From positions 13,380,418 to 13,444,417 of the forward strand of contig JBBCBC010000026.1 of NCBI GenBank assembly GCA_037126765.1: a stretch of DNA of 64,000 nt, written 5' to 3'. Below are positions 36,182 through 47,148 of the stretch, one piece after another. The notes under the pieces were generated by a model, which saw nothing but the letters and a program-made list of their open reading frames with translations, was not told the DNA's origin and did not search any database. The translations under genes were made by a program, and so were the position numbers. This DNA is from Stenogyne calaminthoides. Lineage: Eukaryota; Streptophyta; Magnoliopsida; Lamiales; Lamiaceae. Positions within the stretch are counted from its first letter, which is position 1. Each line of letters opens with the position of its first letter.

Positions 36182-37724
36182 TGTTGGAATATAGAGGCAC
36201 GTAAACACGTAATACATGTGCAGCGGAATTAAATAGTTCACCAACAACGAACAGTTAATTGCATAAACAAGTGCGATTAATCATAACAAGAAATCTTACA
36301 GTAATTCGATAGCAGATTTCTCAACTACGGTATCCACGTAATCTCCGTGGACAGACTTGCACAGATTTGTCAGCGTTGAATCTGAGACAGAATTTTCTAG
36401 GAAAATTCTTATTCTAGATTTTATAGAGAAACTAAGTTTTCTTGTTCTAGTAAATAATGAATCCCGGGATGTCATATATATAGGGAGAGATTGACTTAAA
36501 TCTTAAGAAATCTTTATTAGGAAGATAATTCCTAATCTTGCAAAACAAATCTCAAAGATATGTTTTTCCTTACGGATATTTTCTTATAATAATATTCCAT
36601 ATTATTATTTGGATTCCTATTTAATTAAATCTAATTTAATTAAATAGTAATAACAAATAATTCTAAATTAATATATTATTAATTCTCCCTAAATTTAATA
36701 TTAAATCTAATTTAATACTTAATCAACCAACTATAATTTGTACACGGGAGTTACTTGTGTGTGACTCATAGGCCCTCATATATAGAGCGATTAGTCAAAC
36801 CAACGGTCTTAATTGAACCTTAGACAATAAATCAGACATTCTCAATATATGAGGTATGTTTCGAGAAACATGCAACTATTTGTAACTGAAACATGGGCTA
36901 TTACGATTTCCTCCTTTCATTCACGAATACTCGATTAGTCTTGAACATGATGAAGTGTCTATTCAAATAACTTAATCATATTATCTCCAATCACTAATTG
37001 ATCATTTATGTCACACTTGGCCACAAAGTCTAAGTTGACGTACATTGGCCAATGTCTTTGATCCAATTACGATGAGAAGATGAGTATTCTCTCTAAATCC
37101 ACTTTGAGGAATGAATCATATTCTTGGCTCAATTACCACGCACATGCACGTCGTGATGAACCCAATCCAAGCCATATCTACCCATGGAAGGGTGTAAGTG
37201 TCGGTCATGGTCAAAGTTAATCACTCCACACATGTCGTGCGTATTGACCTCAAGTCAAAGGAGTATTGCATCGCTCCCACTAACCGAGACACCCGTAGAC
37301 ACATATAGTAGAACTACATCAAACGGTTGCTCGGATGGGTATACCAATACCCTCTAAGGTATTTGTGCATCCATCATGAGATACCTAGTATCTCGTAGTA
37401 AGTGAGATCTTACTACACTCTCTAAGAGTATGATGCAGATCGCACACCAATCTCCATTGCATCATCAATATCCCATTCTTGATGATCCTTGATCGTGGCT
37501 ATTTGAGAATCATGCTTAAGTCATCTGAGTTCTCACACACTCAATGACAGCAATGATTCAAGGGAACACAGATAAGAACAAATGCAAACAATCAGACATG
37601 ATATTCTAATAAGTGTAATGCTATACATTTAATATTAAATAAACAATAATATTAAATCAACACTGAATATTATCTTAGTATTATGTCCATACAAAGGATT
37701 GTCTCTAAGACACTAACACTAACA
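36182..37724 (-). mobile_element. Solo LTR of the Copia-1 family
   Basis: The plus strand starts TGTTGGAATATAGAGGCACG and ends GACACTAACACTAACA, the reverse complement of the Copia-1 LTR. Flanks are GAATT (36177-36181) and AAATT (37725-37729), a 5-bp target duplication with one change. Without the LTR the Gypsy-A protease frame is continuous across the site. No internal sequence remains. The end near 37710 carries a small ACTAAC duplication. Confidence 0.93.
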
Positions 37725-38134
37725 AAATTCATGTTCGAACGACCTTTTGAGGAAACCATTAAAGTCGATGGCAGGTCGATTACAAGGAAATCACAGAGTT
37801 TGGTTGCCCTAATGGCCCTATCTAAGGATGAGATTAGCTTTACTGCCAGGCAGATGATTCCATGGGGCTTCACCATCGTATCGCCAAAACCTCTGACCAT
37901 ATGCTCGCTTGACTCGATGTAATCATGATAGTCGTCGAGTTCATTGAAGGTTTTCTTGAACAGGATGTTGCAAAAGGCCCCGCTGGCGACCAGCAATCGC
38001 CTAACTGTTACCCCCATTATCTTGGCGGAGATGAAAAATGGGTTGGCATTTGGATACACGATCTCTTCCTTGTCTTGCTCGCCGAATCGGATCAGATTGG
38101 TCTCCTGCGTCGTTGCATTTGCTGGCAAGCATAG
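37725..38134 (-). pseudogene. Gypsy-A protease
   Basis: The minus strand reads EEIVYPNANPFFISAKIMGV then RRLLVASGAFCNILFKKTFN, the aspartic protease active-site loop. The expected D-S/T-G reads A-S-G, so the catalytic aspartate is lost. The downstream DFLVIDLPSTLM segment matches the same part of Gypsy-B. The frame is then cut by the solo LTR at 37724. Confidence 0.82.
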
Positions 38135-38585
38135 TCAGACTGTGTTTATCATTTCCCTGAGTTCGGTCTTCTGGGACTTTTTGGACAATGCAGTTGACGT
38201 GAAGAGGCCGACCACCGCCCCAAGAGGTGACACAATTGGGATTACCCTTTCATCGCTGTGTTTCAGCATGGGTGCTACCTGGCAACCATTCCTCTGTCCT
38301 TCTTCGTTCCCTAGCCTGGCAACTACATTTTGCTGGAGGGGGGCTTCGTCGCGCTTTCGATTGTCCCTAGGCTGAGGTCGCCTCACATATTCATGCAGTA
38401 CTCCATCTTCCTACAATTTTCAAAGTTGCTTCAATAAGTCAAGGCATTCGCTAGTGTTGTGGCCGATCATCTCATGATAATGGCAATACTTTCCAGGGCT
38501 TTGTCTCCCATCGCTCCTGTTGATGGGGCGAGGTTCCCCGAGCAGTTGCTTGTCTTTTATCTAGGTGAAGATGTACCCGGGGGAC
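38135..38585 (-). pseudogene. Gypsy-A gag, C-terminal part
   Basis: It contains a CCHC-like box, CHYHEMIGHNTSECLDLLKQ, corresponding to CDYHNTIGHTTEHCRDLQRK in Gypsy-B. A basic/Gln region with MRRPQPRDNRKRDEAPLQQN follows from 38386. Stops near 38410 and 38560 interrupt it. At 38585 it meets Copia-2. The pentamer GGGAC is repeated at 59226, where the same frame continues upstream. Confidence 0.8.
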
Positions 38586-40388
38586 TGTTGGGGAATATTT
38601 TGCCCGGATCTATTCGGGATGAATATTTAAATACAAATTTAATTCTAACAATTATTACTAGCATGAATTAATCCTATATTAATTCAAATAATAATTCAAC
38701 AACAAATCATGCATACAAATTTGTCACAAAAATCCTACGCATGCGGAACTGCTAGGAGTTTACGTGAACTAACCTCTTAGAGTGACAACTGTTGAGAAGA
38801 TGCATATCCCGTTCACACGAACAAACCCAGAGAGCCTTCTCAAGTATTCTCTCGTCCTTGTCCAACAATCTGGTGGAAGGATGCTCGCGAACAATTTAAC
38901 AAAAGGGAAAATAAAATTATGTTGCACCAACTTTGTGGATTTCTAAATTTTCCAACACATGGAATTGCACACTCACAATTGAAGTTTTTCGAAAAAACAC
39001 AATCTATCGACGTTTCAAAATATTTGATATTTAATTGACGCTGATATTTTTCCAAAAAAATCAATTTCCGTGTTTTCTTGGAGATGAAAAATTCATCCCC
39101 TATTTATAATAGAGGGGGACGAAAATTTAGGTCAATTGGGTCATTGGGAAATTTCCTTGCTTCTTCTCCAAGAAGCAATCTTGAATATATCCAATATATT
39201 CTATTTCCCAAAATATCTCCCAACAAAATCTTCTCCTCCTTATTATTATGGGATTTTCGAAAATTTACTTAATAAATAACCAAGTGGGAGATTTCTTTGA
39301 ATTTAATGAGATAATCTTGTATTCCAAGAATAATTATCTTCATTCCAAAACAAAATTAAAAGAAAATCTTTCTCCCACTTTATTTATAAATTTCCGTAAT
39401 TAATTAGGAGAATTAGGCAACAATAATTTATTTTATTTTAAACACCTTTTTCAGTTATTGGACTTTATCTTTAGGCTACTTGACGAGCCTTTAGGAGAAT
39501 TAAGATTGGATCTTCCAATAGACCTTGAATTTCCAATATTGAGCCACAATATTAATCCCACTACATAATTAATATCGCACTATCCATCTTAACTCATATT
39601 ACTGTTAATATAGCTCCCGGTTATTATTTTCCGTGTTTAAAATTATCCAGTCCATTAATTAATTTAAGCCACTGAAATAGCTTCACTTTAATTAATATCT
39701 TTTTCCTTGGTTCAGGAACGGCTCAACATTATTATCCATACCGGAAACTAATTCCACTTGCAAGGTTTATTATGATAAAACTTCTGAGCCTCCCAAGGGG
39801 ACAAATCAAACAAGACGCACTTGCACACCAATTCTCCGTATTAAATCTTAGCAATCGTCGTGTAACTAATAATATTGCCCAAGATACAAGATATTGAATC
39901 AAATTGATTCTCTACCCATCGTAAGTCAAAGCAATAATTTTTAATTCAACACGGTCCTATTTAAGGGACGGGATTAAGAAATAACTAACCACTGAGGTCT
40001 AATTATTCTATATTCAGTACTGAATAATTTATCCTCCTATATAGGTCCTCTTCAGTGCATCATAATGCACTAGTGTAATCTCTTGGTCAAGACAAGCCAA
40101 TCGGAGCCTTACACTTCAACCTTTCACGATGGATTTTTCATTTCCATTTAGGTTGTGAATTCTGTACTTTTAGTTAGAAGGGACTGTTAATTTAATCTTT
40201 TGTGATCTGGTATCACTAAATTAACTACAATGTAACACGTACTATTTATTGAACATTTATGCAGTAAATATATGTAACATTCAATGATATTTAAAGCAAT
40301 AGTGATAAATAATTTATTTCAGCAAATAAGACAGAAATTCAGTCTAGTTATACAAAGTAAAAGCATATTTTCCAGTATAACCCCAACA
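38586..40388 (-). repeat. 3' LTR of Copia-2
   Basis: 1803 bp, plus-strand ends TGTTGGGGAATATT and TATAACCCCAACA. It is very similar along its length to 57418-59225. A TATA-like box, ATTATAAATA on the minus strand, lies at 39101-39110. Confidence 0.95.
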
Positions 40389-40401
40389 ACCTCCCACTTA
40401 T
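40389..40401 (-). other. Polypurine tract of Copia-2
   Basis: On the minus strand TAAGTGGGAGGT lies directly before the 3' LTR, the copia plus-strand primer position. Confidence 0.8.
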
Positions 40402-40688
40402 ACTCAAAGTCTGCTTTTAAGTATACTACAGCACGACTCGTGTAGAATCTACGTGACATCTAATGTTACTTACACGAACCTAATAATATCTCTCCCACTT
40501 ATACTCAAAGCAGATTGGCTATGCACATGACAATCGTTCCTCCCACATGACTCTTGAATGTTTCCAGAGGCAGACACTTTGTGAAAGGATTAACTAGGTT
40601 ATCATCCAATGCGATCTCAGTCACCTCTACATCTCCTCTCTTTAACGATTTCTCATCTAAGATTTCTTTCCTTCAGTGTGTTTTGTTT
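40402..40688 (-). pseudogene. Copia-2 RNase H tail and 3' UTR
   Basis: Near 40560-40660 the minus strand reads EKSLKRGDVEVTEIALDDNL and NPFTKCLPLETFKSHV, the conserved end of copia RNase H. It resumes the frame broken at 52486 after one frame slip. A CTCCCACTTATACTCAAAG word occurs twice (40390 and 40493). Confidence 0.8.
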
Positions 40689-41370
40689 AGTTGTGCACCA
40701 AAATATGTTGATTACGGATAATGATGTGGCTTAAGGATCTTAGTGACACAAACAATAAATGAGTTATATGGGTTGTATTTATGTCGTACGATTGGATTGG
40801 AGAATAAGTGTCGAATAATAATTTTGCAAGAGGTTGGGTAGGATAATAAATTCTCTCTCTTCTTGGGTCATAAGTGAGCCCCATTTATTGTGGTTGGGAG
40901 AGTGGTGCTCACTCTCCCGGATTACAGATCTATAGGGCCAAAAATAGCCCTGGTTAGCATTAAATGTTACAAGATTGATGTGATCCGTTCTGGAGGTCGC
41001 GGGAGGTCGCCCAATGCAAAAAGGACCTCGCGACCCTAAATTTTACCTCAATCGAGGTAATTTTTGGATTTGCCGGGGATCAGCTACTTTTGTACTCTGA
41101 CGCGCCGCTTTACCTCGTCCTTCGCTGGATTCTGTCAGACGTAAATCCCATTTAGAAATGATCGCCTATACCTTCTTTCTGACACACGTCTTGTCGTAGT
41201 TAATATATCGTCCTTGGATAGCCACGAGTTAGATCACCTCACGATATGCCAACCTCGGCTTTTACTCTCTTTATCTTGGGTTTGGGGGAGGATGATTTGT
41301 GTGTTCATAGGCCCGCTCTTTGAGAGTACCATGTCGGTCTGGGCCCACCTCGGCCGATGTGCCCACAACA
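40689..41370 (-). repeat. 3' LTR of Gypsy-B
   Basis: 682 bp. The plus strand begins AGTTGTGCACC (T to A at base 1, since the partner begins TGTTGTGCACC) and ends GTGCCCACAACA. It is nearly identical to 51849-52485 for the first roughly 400 bp, then has about 45 extra bases near 41115-41165. A short purine stretch (CTAGGGACTAT on the minus strand) adjoins it at 41371-41381. Confidence 0.93.
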
Positions 41371-41788
41371 ATAGTCCCTAGGTTGTCCTCCTTTTGCCCT
41401 TCAGAAGAGGACGAGCTACTCTGATTACTTATCTTATGGCAAGATGTTGCGAGGTACTCTGGCTTCTTGAATACGCGTGATTAATGTCTCGTAACTTGGG
41501 GCGGGTGATGGTCGCTTGCCTCGACTGTCGTGCCTATAAACTTAGGTCATGATGGCGCGTGATGTTCACGCGCCTGATATGAAAGGTCGCGACCCATGCC
41601 CTAAAATCAAGTCAATAAAAGCCGGTCTCTCTCTCATTTCCCTCTTCTTCCTTTTCGAAACCTTTCCGACTCTAATCTTCTTGTTTTTCGGCGTTTCCAT
41701 ATCATCCGGTATTCGGTTTTCCAGAGGTCAGAAATTGCTTTCCAGGTAAAAACTTCTTTCTTCCTTCAATCTTTCTTCTTGGTCACAT
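41371..41788 (+). promoter_or_regulatory. Region upstream of the Gypsy-B opposite-strand ORF: candidate core promoter and monomer-like motifs
   Basis: No coding frame is supported. Two TATA-like boxes face the ORF: CTATAAAC (41535-41540) and CAATAAAAG (41614-41619). The second is followed by a pyrimidine patch (41626-41655) of the kind common in plant core promoters. AACTTGGGGCGGG (41493) and AACTTAGGTCAT (41539), 46 bp apart, resemble variants of the 29-bp array monomer (AACTTGGGACG, AACTTAGGTCATTGCCGC). Promoter activity is inferred. Confidence 0.4.
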
Positions 41789-44622
41789 ATGGCGTCCGAC
41801 GGGGATAGCGTGGCGGAGAGTTCTGCGCCGATTGGGGTTTGTCACCGCCGTCCGGGTAAAGATCCTATCGACATTGAGGAGAACATTGTTAACATTTTGT
41901 CGGAGACCACAAAATCAATTTCGGATCGATCCATAGAGGCGGTAACATCCCGGTGGCGCCGACGTTTGCGGCGGGCATGGGAATTGGTTCTCGATCCCTC
42001 TAGGGCGATCTCACAAAAAGTGCCGAAGGACAAAGCAGCAGAAAGAGATGGGAAGTTGCCCGCTCGGTCAATTGATTCCTCTGATTTTGACTTTCTGTCG
42101 GAGGAAGTGATACCTGAAGATCCGAGCGATGATGACTCTGTTGACGAGGTCGACCGATCTCTCTGGCTCCATGAATATCTCGCCCAAAATCGGCACGAGG
42201 TCGTTAAAAAACCTATTCAGGTGAGGAAGGAAAGTATCTATCCTGCTCGATTGGTTGATAGCCCGGTGTCTGAAGCTGAATTGTTTAGATGGGGGACACC
42301 TTCCATGTTCCTAGCGATGTCCACTTTTGGGTGCCTGACCACCAAAAAGATCATGCCGACCAACCCCTAGAGGGTTGTGTTGCTATCAACTATGATACCA
42401 TGGTCGCTGGACTTCGCTTCCCGTTACATCCTATCATTAGCGACCTCTTAAATATTTGGGGGCTGGCTCCAACTCAAATTCATCCGAACGGTTGAAGTAT
42501 CATTATAGAGCTGCTGACTCTTTTCGGTCGTGCCTACCCTCGTGCCTTTCCGTCGGCCAAAGAATTGAACTATGTGATCTCGCTGGTGAGATGGGAGGGG
42601 TCGCAAAAGGAAGGTGGACAGTGTTATTACTATGTCAAATCGTGACCTTGAATGAAAGTTATCGAGGATCTCCCGAACAAGGTTACTGGGTGGAGAGGAA
42701 AGTTCTGGTTCGTAGGTGGTGCATGGCAGAGTTCGGTTTGGGCGGAGCGCGGTCTTCTTGGCTTTCCATCAATACCCCGAGATTATAGTGAATTCAAGCG
42801 TAAGATGCTTCATTTCTTTCCAACTCCTAGAGTACTGATTTAACTCGTTTCTGTCATTTCAGGTCCTCCTGTCACCAAGCTTTCCGAGGTGTCGCTTCCT
42901 TTTCTTACTCGGTTAGTTCATATTTTTTTATCAATCTTGACGAACGATCACTCTCTGTGATCGCAAGGGAAAAGTGTCTGGAAAATGCCAGGTTAAGTTT
43001 TCCTCCTCGCGGGTCTTTATCGTCCGAGCTCCCTAGTAAGTGGGCTTCATGAATCATTTTCCTCATTGCCATTCTCATTCTTTTTGTTTGAATGATTTTT
43101 CTTTTGATTTAGTCTCTTTCATCGAAGAAATCCGATTTTCTTCCCAAAAATGATACGAGCAATGAAAAACATGACTGCTGAAGAGATGGCCGAGAAGATG
43201 GCTCAAGCCATGGAGTTATCTCGGAGGAAGGGGGAGCAAAATAAAGGTAAGGAGCCATCGGGCAAGGGAAAATCGACCACAGTCCTGAAAACAAAAACCA
43301 AAGCTCCAACTCGACCTCGGGGGTCGAAGAGGTCGGCTGGGGAGGCATCGGCCCCCGACCAGAATGCTCAAAAATGGTGGGGCCTGGTGGATGAGGATGA
43401 GCTGCAAAACTCTCCTAGCGGAAGAGTGGTGGTTCCGGGCCAATTCGACATGCCTGACATTGTTGTCGAGATCACCGCCCGCCGAGATCGTGACGCCTGT
43501 GATGAGACTTTCTTGGGATGGAGTCCCGAGCTCCGTCAGAGGTAAATCACCTTATTGAGTTTTTCTATTTGCGTCTTTTGTTTTTGGTTGTGATTGTTTA
43601 CTCATGCCCGTTCTGTTTTTAGGCATGGGCTTGATGACGGTGTCTTTCGTGGGGAAAGCAAGCGATCGTACTTGTGGTCTCGACCTCCCGCTGACAATGA
43701 TGCCCAGAAGAAAGCTTTCGAGGACTTGCCGAGGTCATGGACCCTGCCTCAGGATGAGGAAGCTCGCACACAGCAATTTCACGAGAACCTAACTTCGGGC
43801 ATTGTCCATTCTTGTCGTTCTCTGGCCTTTTATGAGCAATGTCGGGAGCAATACGATGCGACGAGGAATTAAGCAATCCGGGCTGAGGCGAGGTGCATCG
43901 ACATGAAGAAGGAGGTGGATAAAGCTCGTAAGGAGTTGGACCTCGCGAAGATGGCCAAGAAAGCATCTGATGACAAGATTCAAGAGTTGGTTCGGTCCCG
44001 GGAAGATTTGGAGAAGAAGTATCAACTCATTGAAAAAGATTTCTTGATTAGCAAAGAGTATGCCGCCGACCTCCTTCAGCAGAATCAAAAACTTGGCGAA
44101 GAAGTTCAGGGTCAGGCCGAGGTGATTCGGGGTATTCCTGATAAGGTGAAAATGCAGAGGAACGATGCCTCCAACATGGCTTATGTTCATGCCTTTGCAA
44201 ATGCCATTCGTGCGGTTCATCGGACCGACCTCAACCTTGCGAGTGCCCAAGCCAAGATGAGAGAGATGTTGGCGACGTATATGCGAACCCATCCTCCAGG
44301 TCCTGATGCTCTTCTCCCTATCGCAAATTTGAGGGAGCTTGGATGTGATTTCTCATTTCTCCCCCCTAAAGCCAAGCTTTTTGATCCTAAGGAAATGCTT
44401 TAGGGTATGGTGGTTGAGGATGTGGTCGCCGATGAGAGTGGTAGCGAAGAGGAAGGTGGTAATGGCGAAGATGGTGGTGAAGCGGATGAAGAGTCTGCTC
44501 GTGAGGAGCCTGTTGTCGATGAGGGCGGTGTGGGGGATCGTGCTGGTGTTGAGATCCCCAAGGTTGAACAAATTGCATCTATTAACCCTAATGAGGGGAC
44601 CTCGGATGCTCCACCAAGCTGA
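41789..44622 (+). pseudogene. Opposite-strand extra ORF of Gypsy-B (gypsy-type transposon protein, spliced)
   Basis: It starts MASDGDSVAESSAP at 41789. Core motifs are GLRFPLHPIISDLLNIWGLA (42410), HPNG, and WRGKFWFVGGAWQSSVWAE (42685), as in the plant Transposase_28-like family of unknown function. A likely intron ends CATTTCAG at 42862. Residues from 43150 are Lys-rich (GEQNKGKEPSGKGKSTTVL). A clear intron at 43542-43622 (CAGAG|GTAAAT...TTTTTAG|GCATGG) joins two frames. 43903-44403 is a long coiled coil (KKEVDKARKELDLAKMAKKA, DLEKKYQLIEKDFL) ending in a LGCDFSFLPPKAKLF box shared with Gypsy-A (VDFGVDFSFLGP). The tail is very acidic. Stops at 42494, 42642, 43870 and 44401 and frame changes make it a pseudogene as it stands. 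It is antisense to the element RNA. Confidence 0.75.
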
Positions 44623-44658
44623 TCTCTTCGGAAATCTTTTATGCGGCAGTATGCCATT

Positions 44659-44777
44659 GCCTTCGGGCGTTTTTCTTCTAAACATGTAATGTTACCCTTC
44701 GGGGTGTGTGAATGTTTGCCCACTGGGCGTAGTACTTTTGGTGCCTTCGGGCGATGTATCTTTAGTTGCCTTCGAGC
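44659..44777 (+). other. Row of five mini-hairpins, mostly with TTCG loops, after the opposite-strand ORF
   Basis: Hairpins on plus-strand RNA: GCC-TTCG-GGC (44659-44668), ACCC-TTCG-GGGT (44694-44705), GCCC-ACT-GGGC (44718-44728), GCC-TTCG-GGC (44743-44752) and GCC-TTCG-AGC (44768-44777). Starts are 35, 24, 25 and 25 bp apart. The second and third keep pairing although the stem bases changed. C(TTCG)G is an exceptionally stable tetraloop in RNA. The last one is followed by ATTTGTTTGAATGAAGA, conserved in Gypsy-A. This probably belongs to the 3' UTR of the opposite-strand transcript. Confidence 0.7.
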
Positions 44778-44889
44778 ATTTGTTTGAATGAAGATGATGT
44801 TGCTTTTTCCTTATCTGTTTATTTTTCGTCTTTTGTTACTTCTCTTGTCTGTTCGATAACCTGGTTAATCAGAAAGTGACAACTGATTT

Positions 44890-45345
44890 GTTAATTCGAT
44901 AATATGATCGCGACCTGTGGCTTCATCGACTTAGACTGGGTACGCGACATGATTGTCGACTTAGGCTGAGCATGTGACCGAGGTCATCTTATAGATGGTA
45001 TGCGACCTTTTTGCCTTTGAAGTTTTTGGCTTTGTCGACTTGGATTGGGTATGCGACCTAGTAGTCGACTTAGATAGGGCATGCGACCAAGGTCGTTTTA
45101 TAGATGATATGCGACCCTTTTTCCTTTAAAGTTTTTGGCTTTGTCGATTTGCACTAGGTATGCGACCTAGTAGTCGACTTAGACATGGCATGCGATCGAG
45201 GTCATCTTATAGATGATATGCGACTCTTTTGCCTTTGAAGTTTTTGGCTTTGTCGATTTGGACTGGGTATGCGACCTAGTAGTTGACCTAGACAGGGCAT
45301 GCGACCGAGGTTGTCTTGTAGATGATATGCGACTCTTTTGCGAAA
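44890..45345. repeat. 109-bp tandem repeat in the Gypsy-B spacer, about four units
   Basis: The word TGCGAC in GATGATATGCGAC recurs at 45001, 45110, 45219 and 45328, exactly 109 bp apart. Units contain TTTGCCTTTGAAGTTTTTGG and GGGTATGCGACCTAGTAGTC. The first unit, near 44900, is shortened. Such repeats near the 3' end are known in Tat elements. The rest of 44778-45724 has no gene. A near-duplicate GGACCAGTCCCCCAA word occurs at 45429 and 45575. Confidence 0.92.
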
Positions 45346-45724
45346 ATTTTACTGAAGGCTTTTGAAGATTTTCATTCTATCTCTTTCATTTACGAATCTT
45401 TTAACTGATCGAGCTCGCAAGAGGTCAGGGACCAGTCCCCCAAATTCGTAAATGTAAGAGTTTTAAAGAGACATTTATGAAAAATCTATGATATATTTTT
45501 GTGAAAAGGTTTCTATCAGTTTGGGAAATTTTTCACTCGCAAATCTTTTTACTGGTCGAGCTCGTGAGAGGTCGGGGACCAGTCCCCCAAGTTTGTGAAT
45601 GTAAAAATTTGTAATAAACTGCCGTAAATAAAGTAACTCGTAGATAATTGATGATAAACCTTGATTTTACTTTTGATTTTGACATAGTTTTAGCAAATTA
45701 TGATGCATGACCGAATCTAAAAAG

Positions 45725-47148
45725 TTACGGATAAAACTTCTTTAGGTAAGTCGCATTCCATGGGTACATCGCGGGAATGCCCTTCATGTCTTCGATTTCA
45801 TAAGCCCCATTCGGTAGGCATTTAGAGATTTTCAGTGGGCCTTCCCAGGTTGGGCCAAAAACTCCTTTCTGGACTCCGAGAATTTTCTTTAAAACGAGTT
45901 CGCCAACCTTGAATCTTCGGATTTTTGATTTTGAGTTGTAGTATTTCTCCAACTTTTGCTTGTAGTTTGCATTTTTCAAGTTGGCTTCCATTCTTCTTTC
46001 CTCGAGGAGGTCGAGGCTGAGGGATATGGCGCGATCATTGTCCTCCGTGATATCCTGCGACATCCGATGGCTTTTGACGATGACCTCGGCTGGTATGACC
46101 GCTGTTGTTCTGAAGGCTAAAGGAAAGGTGTTTTTCGCCTGTTCAGTTTCGGAATGTGGTCCTGTATGACCATAAAATGCTCGAAAGTTTGAAAGCCCAT
46201 AGTCTTGTTGACTCGATCAGTTGGGTTTTCAAAGTATGCTTGATTATCTTGTTCACTGCTTCCACTTGTCCATTGGACTGAGGGTGATACGGGGGTGGAG
46301 AACAATTTTGCGATTCTCCACTTCGCGAAGAATGCGTCGATCTCGAAACCGTCAAACTACTTTCCGTTGTCTGTAAAGATCGCTTGTGGGATCCGAAACG
46401 ACATATGATGTTTTTCCAGATGAATCGGATAATCTTCTCTTGTGTGATTGTTGCCAAAGGTTCTGCCTCCGCCCATTTGATGAAATAGTTGACCGCGACT
46501 ACAGCGAACTTCGAGCTTCCTGGGGCCTTTGGGAAAGGACCTATTAGGTTGATTCCCCACTTTGCGAATGGCCATGGACTGTATATCGAGGTTAGCTCTT
46601 CGGGAGGTCGCTTGATTGTTGGGGCGAAGAACTGGCACTGCTTGCACCTTTTTGCGTATGCGATTGCATCTTTCCTTAAAGTTAACCAATAATAGCCCTG
46701 TCTGATCGTCTTGTAAACGAGAGACTAGCCTGCTGTATGATTCCCACAATCTCCTTCGTGTATTTCCTTCAAAATTACTTGGCCTTCCTCAGGTATGATG
46801 CACTTCAACAGTGATAACGAGAAGCTTCGTTTGTATAGTTGTTTGTTGACTATAGTGTACCTCGCTGCTCTTAGTTGTAGTCGGCGAGCTGCGACGTTAT
46901 CCTCTGGTAGTGTTCCTTTCTCTATGTACTCTTTGATTTCGGTCATCCAATTGTCTTCTGGGGCTGCGATCTGAAACACTTCTACTCGGGAGTCCGATGA
47001 TCTTGTATGATTTATCCACATTATTTCTTTTGATTTGATGGTGTTGCGACCTGCTGAGGGGGTGTTGAGTTTGGTGACTGCGATATTGTCCATGTCTGCG
47101 GCCCCTTCGGAGGTAGCTAACCAGGCCAATGCGTCTGCTTGTGTGTTG
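45725..47148 (-). pseudogene. Gypsy-B integrase
   Basis: Minus strand from 47129: KCIIPEEGQVILKEIHEGDC then a GYYW / RCKQCQFF zinc-binding region (about 46640-46720). The rve core follows with INLIGPFPKAPGSSKFAVVA (first catalytic Asp replaced by Asn), TDNGK near 46360 and NGQVEAVNKIIKHTLKTQ near 46250 (catalytic Glu kept). The C-terminal part is intact from 46063 to 45725, with a RRFKVGELVLKKILGVQKG segment and the end YPWNATYLKKFYP. Stops at 46725-46727 and frame changes at 46350 and 46100 interrupt it. Confidence 0.87.

Noticed and set aside
45420..45610. Terminator or hairpin from the repeated GGACCAGTCCCCCAA words
   Set aside because: The two copies are direct, not inverted, and lie between pol and the repeat without further structure; they look like a diverged spacer duplication.
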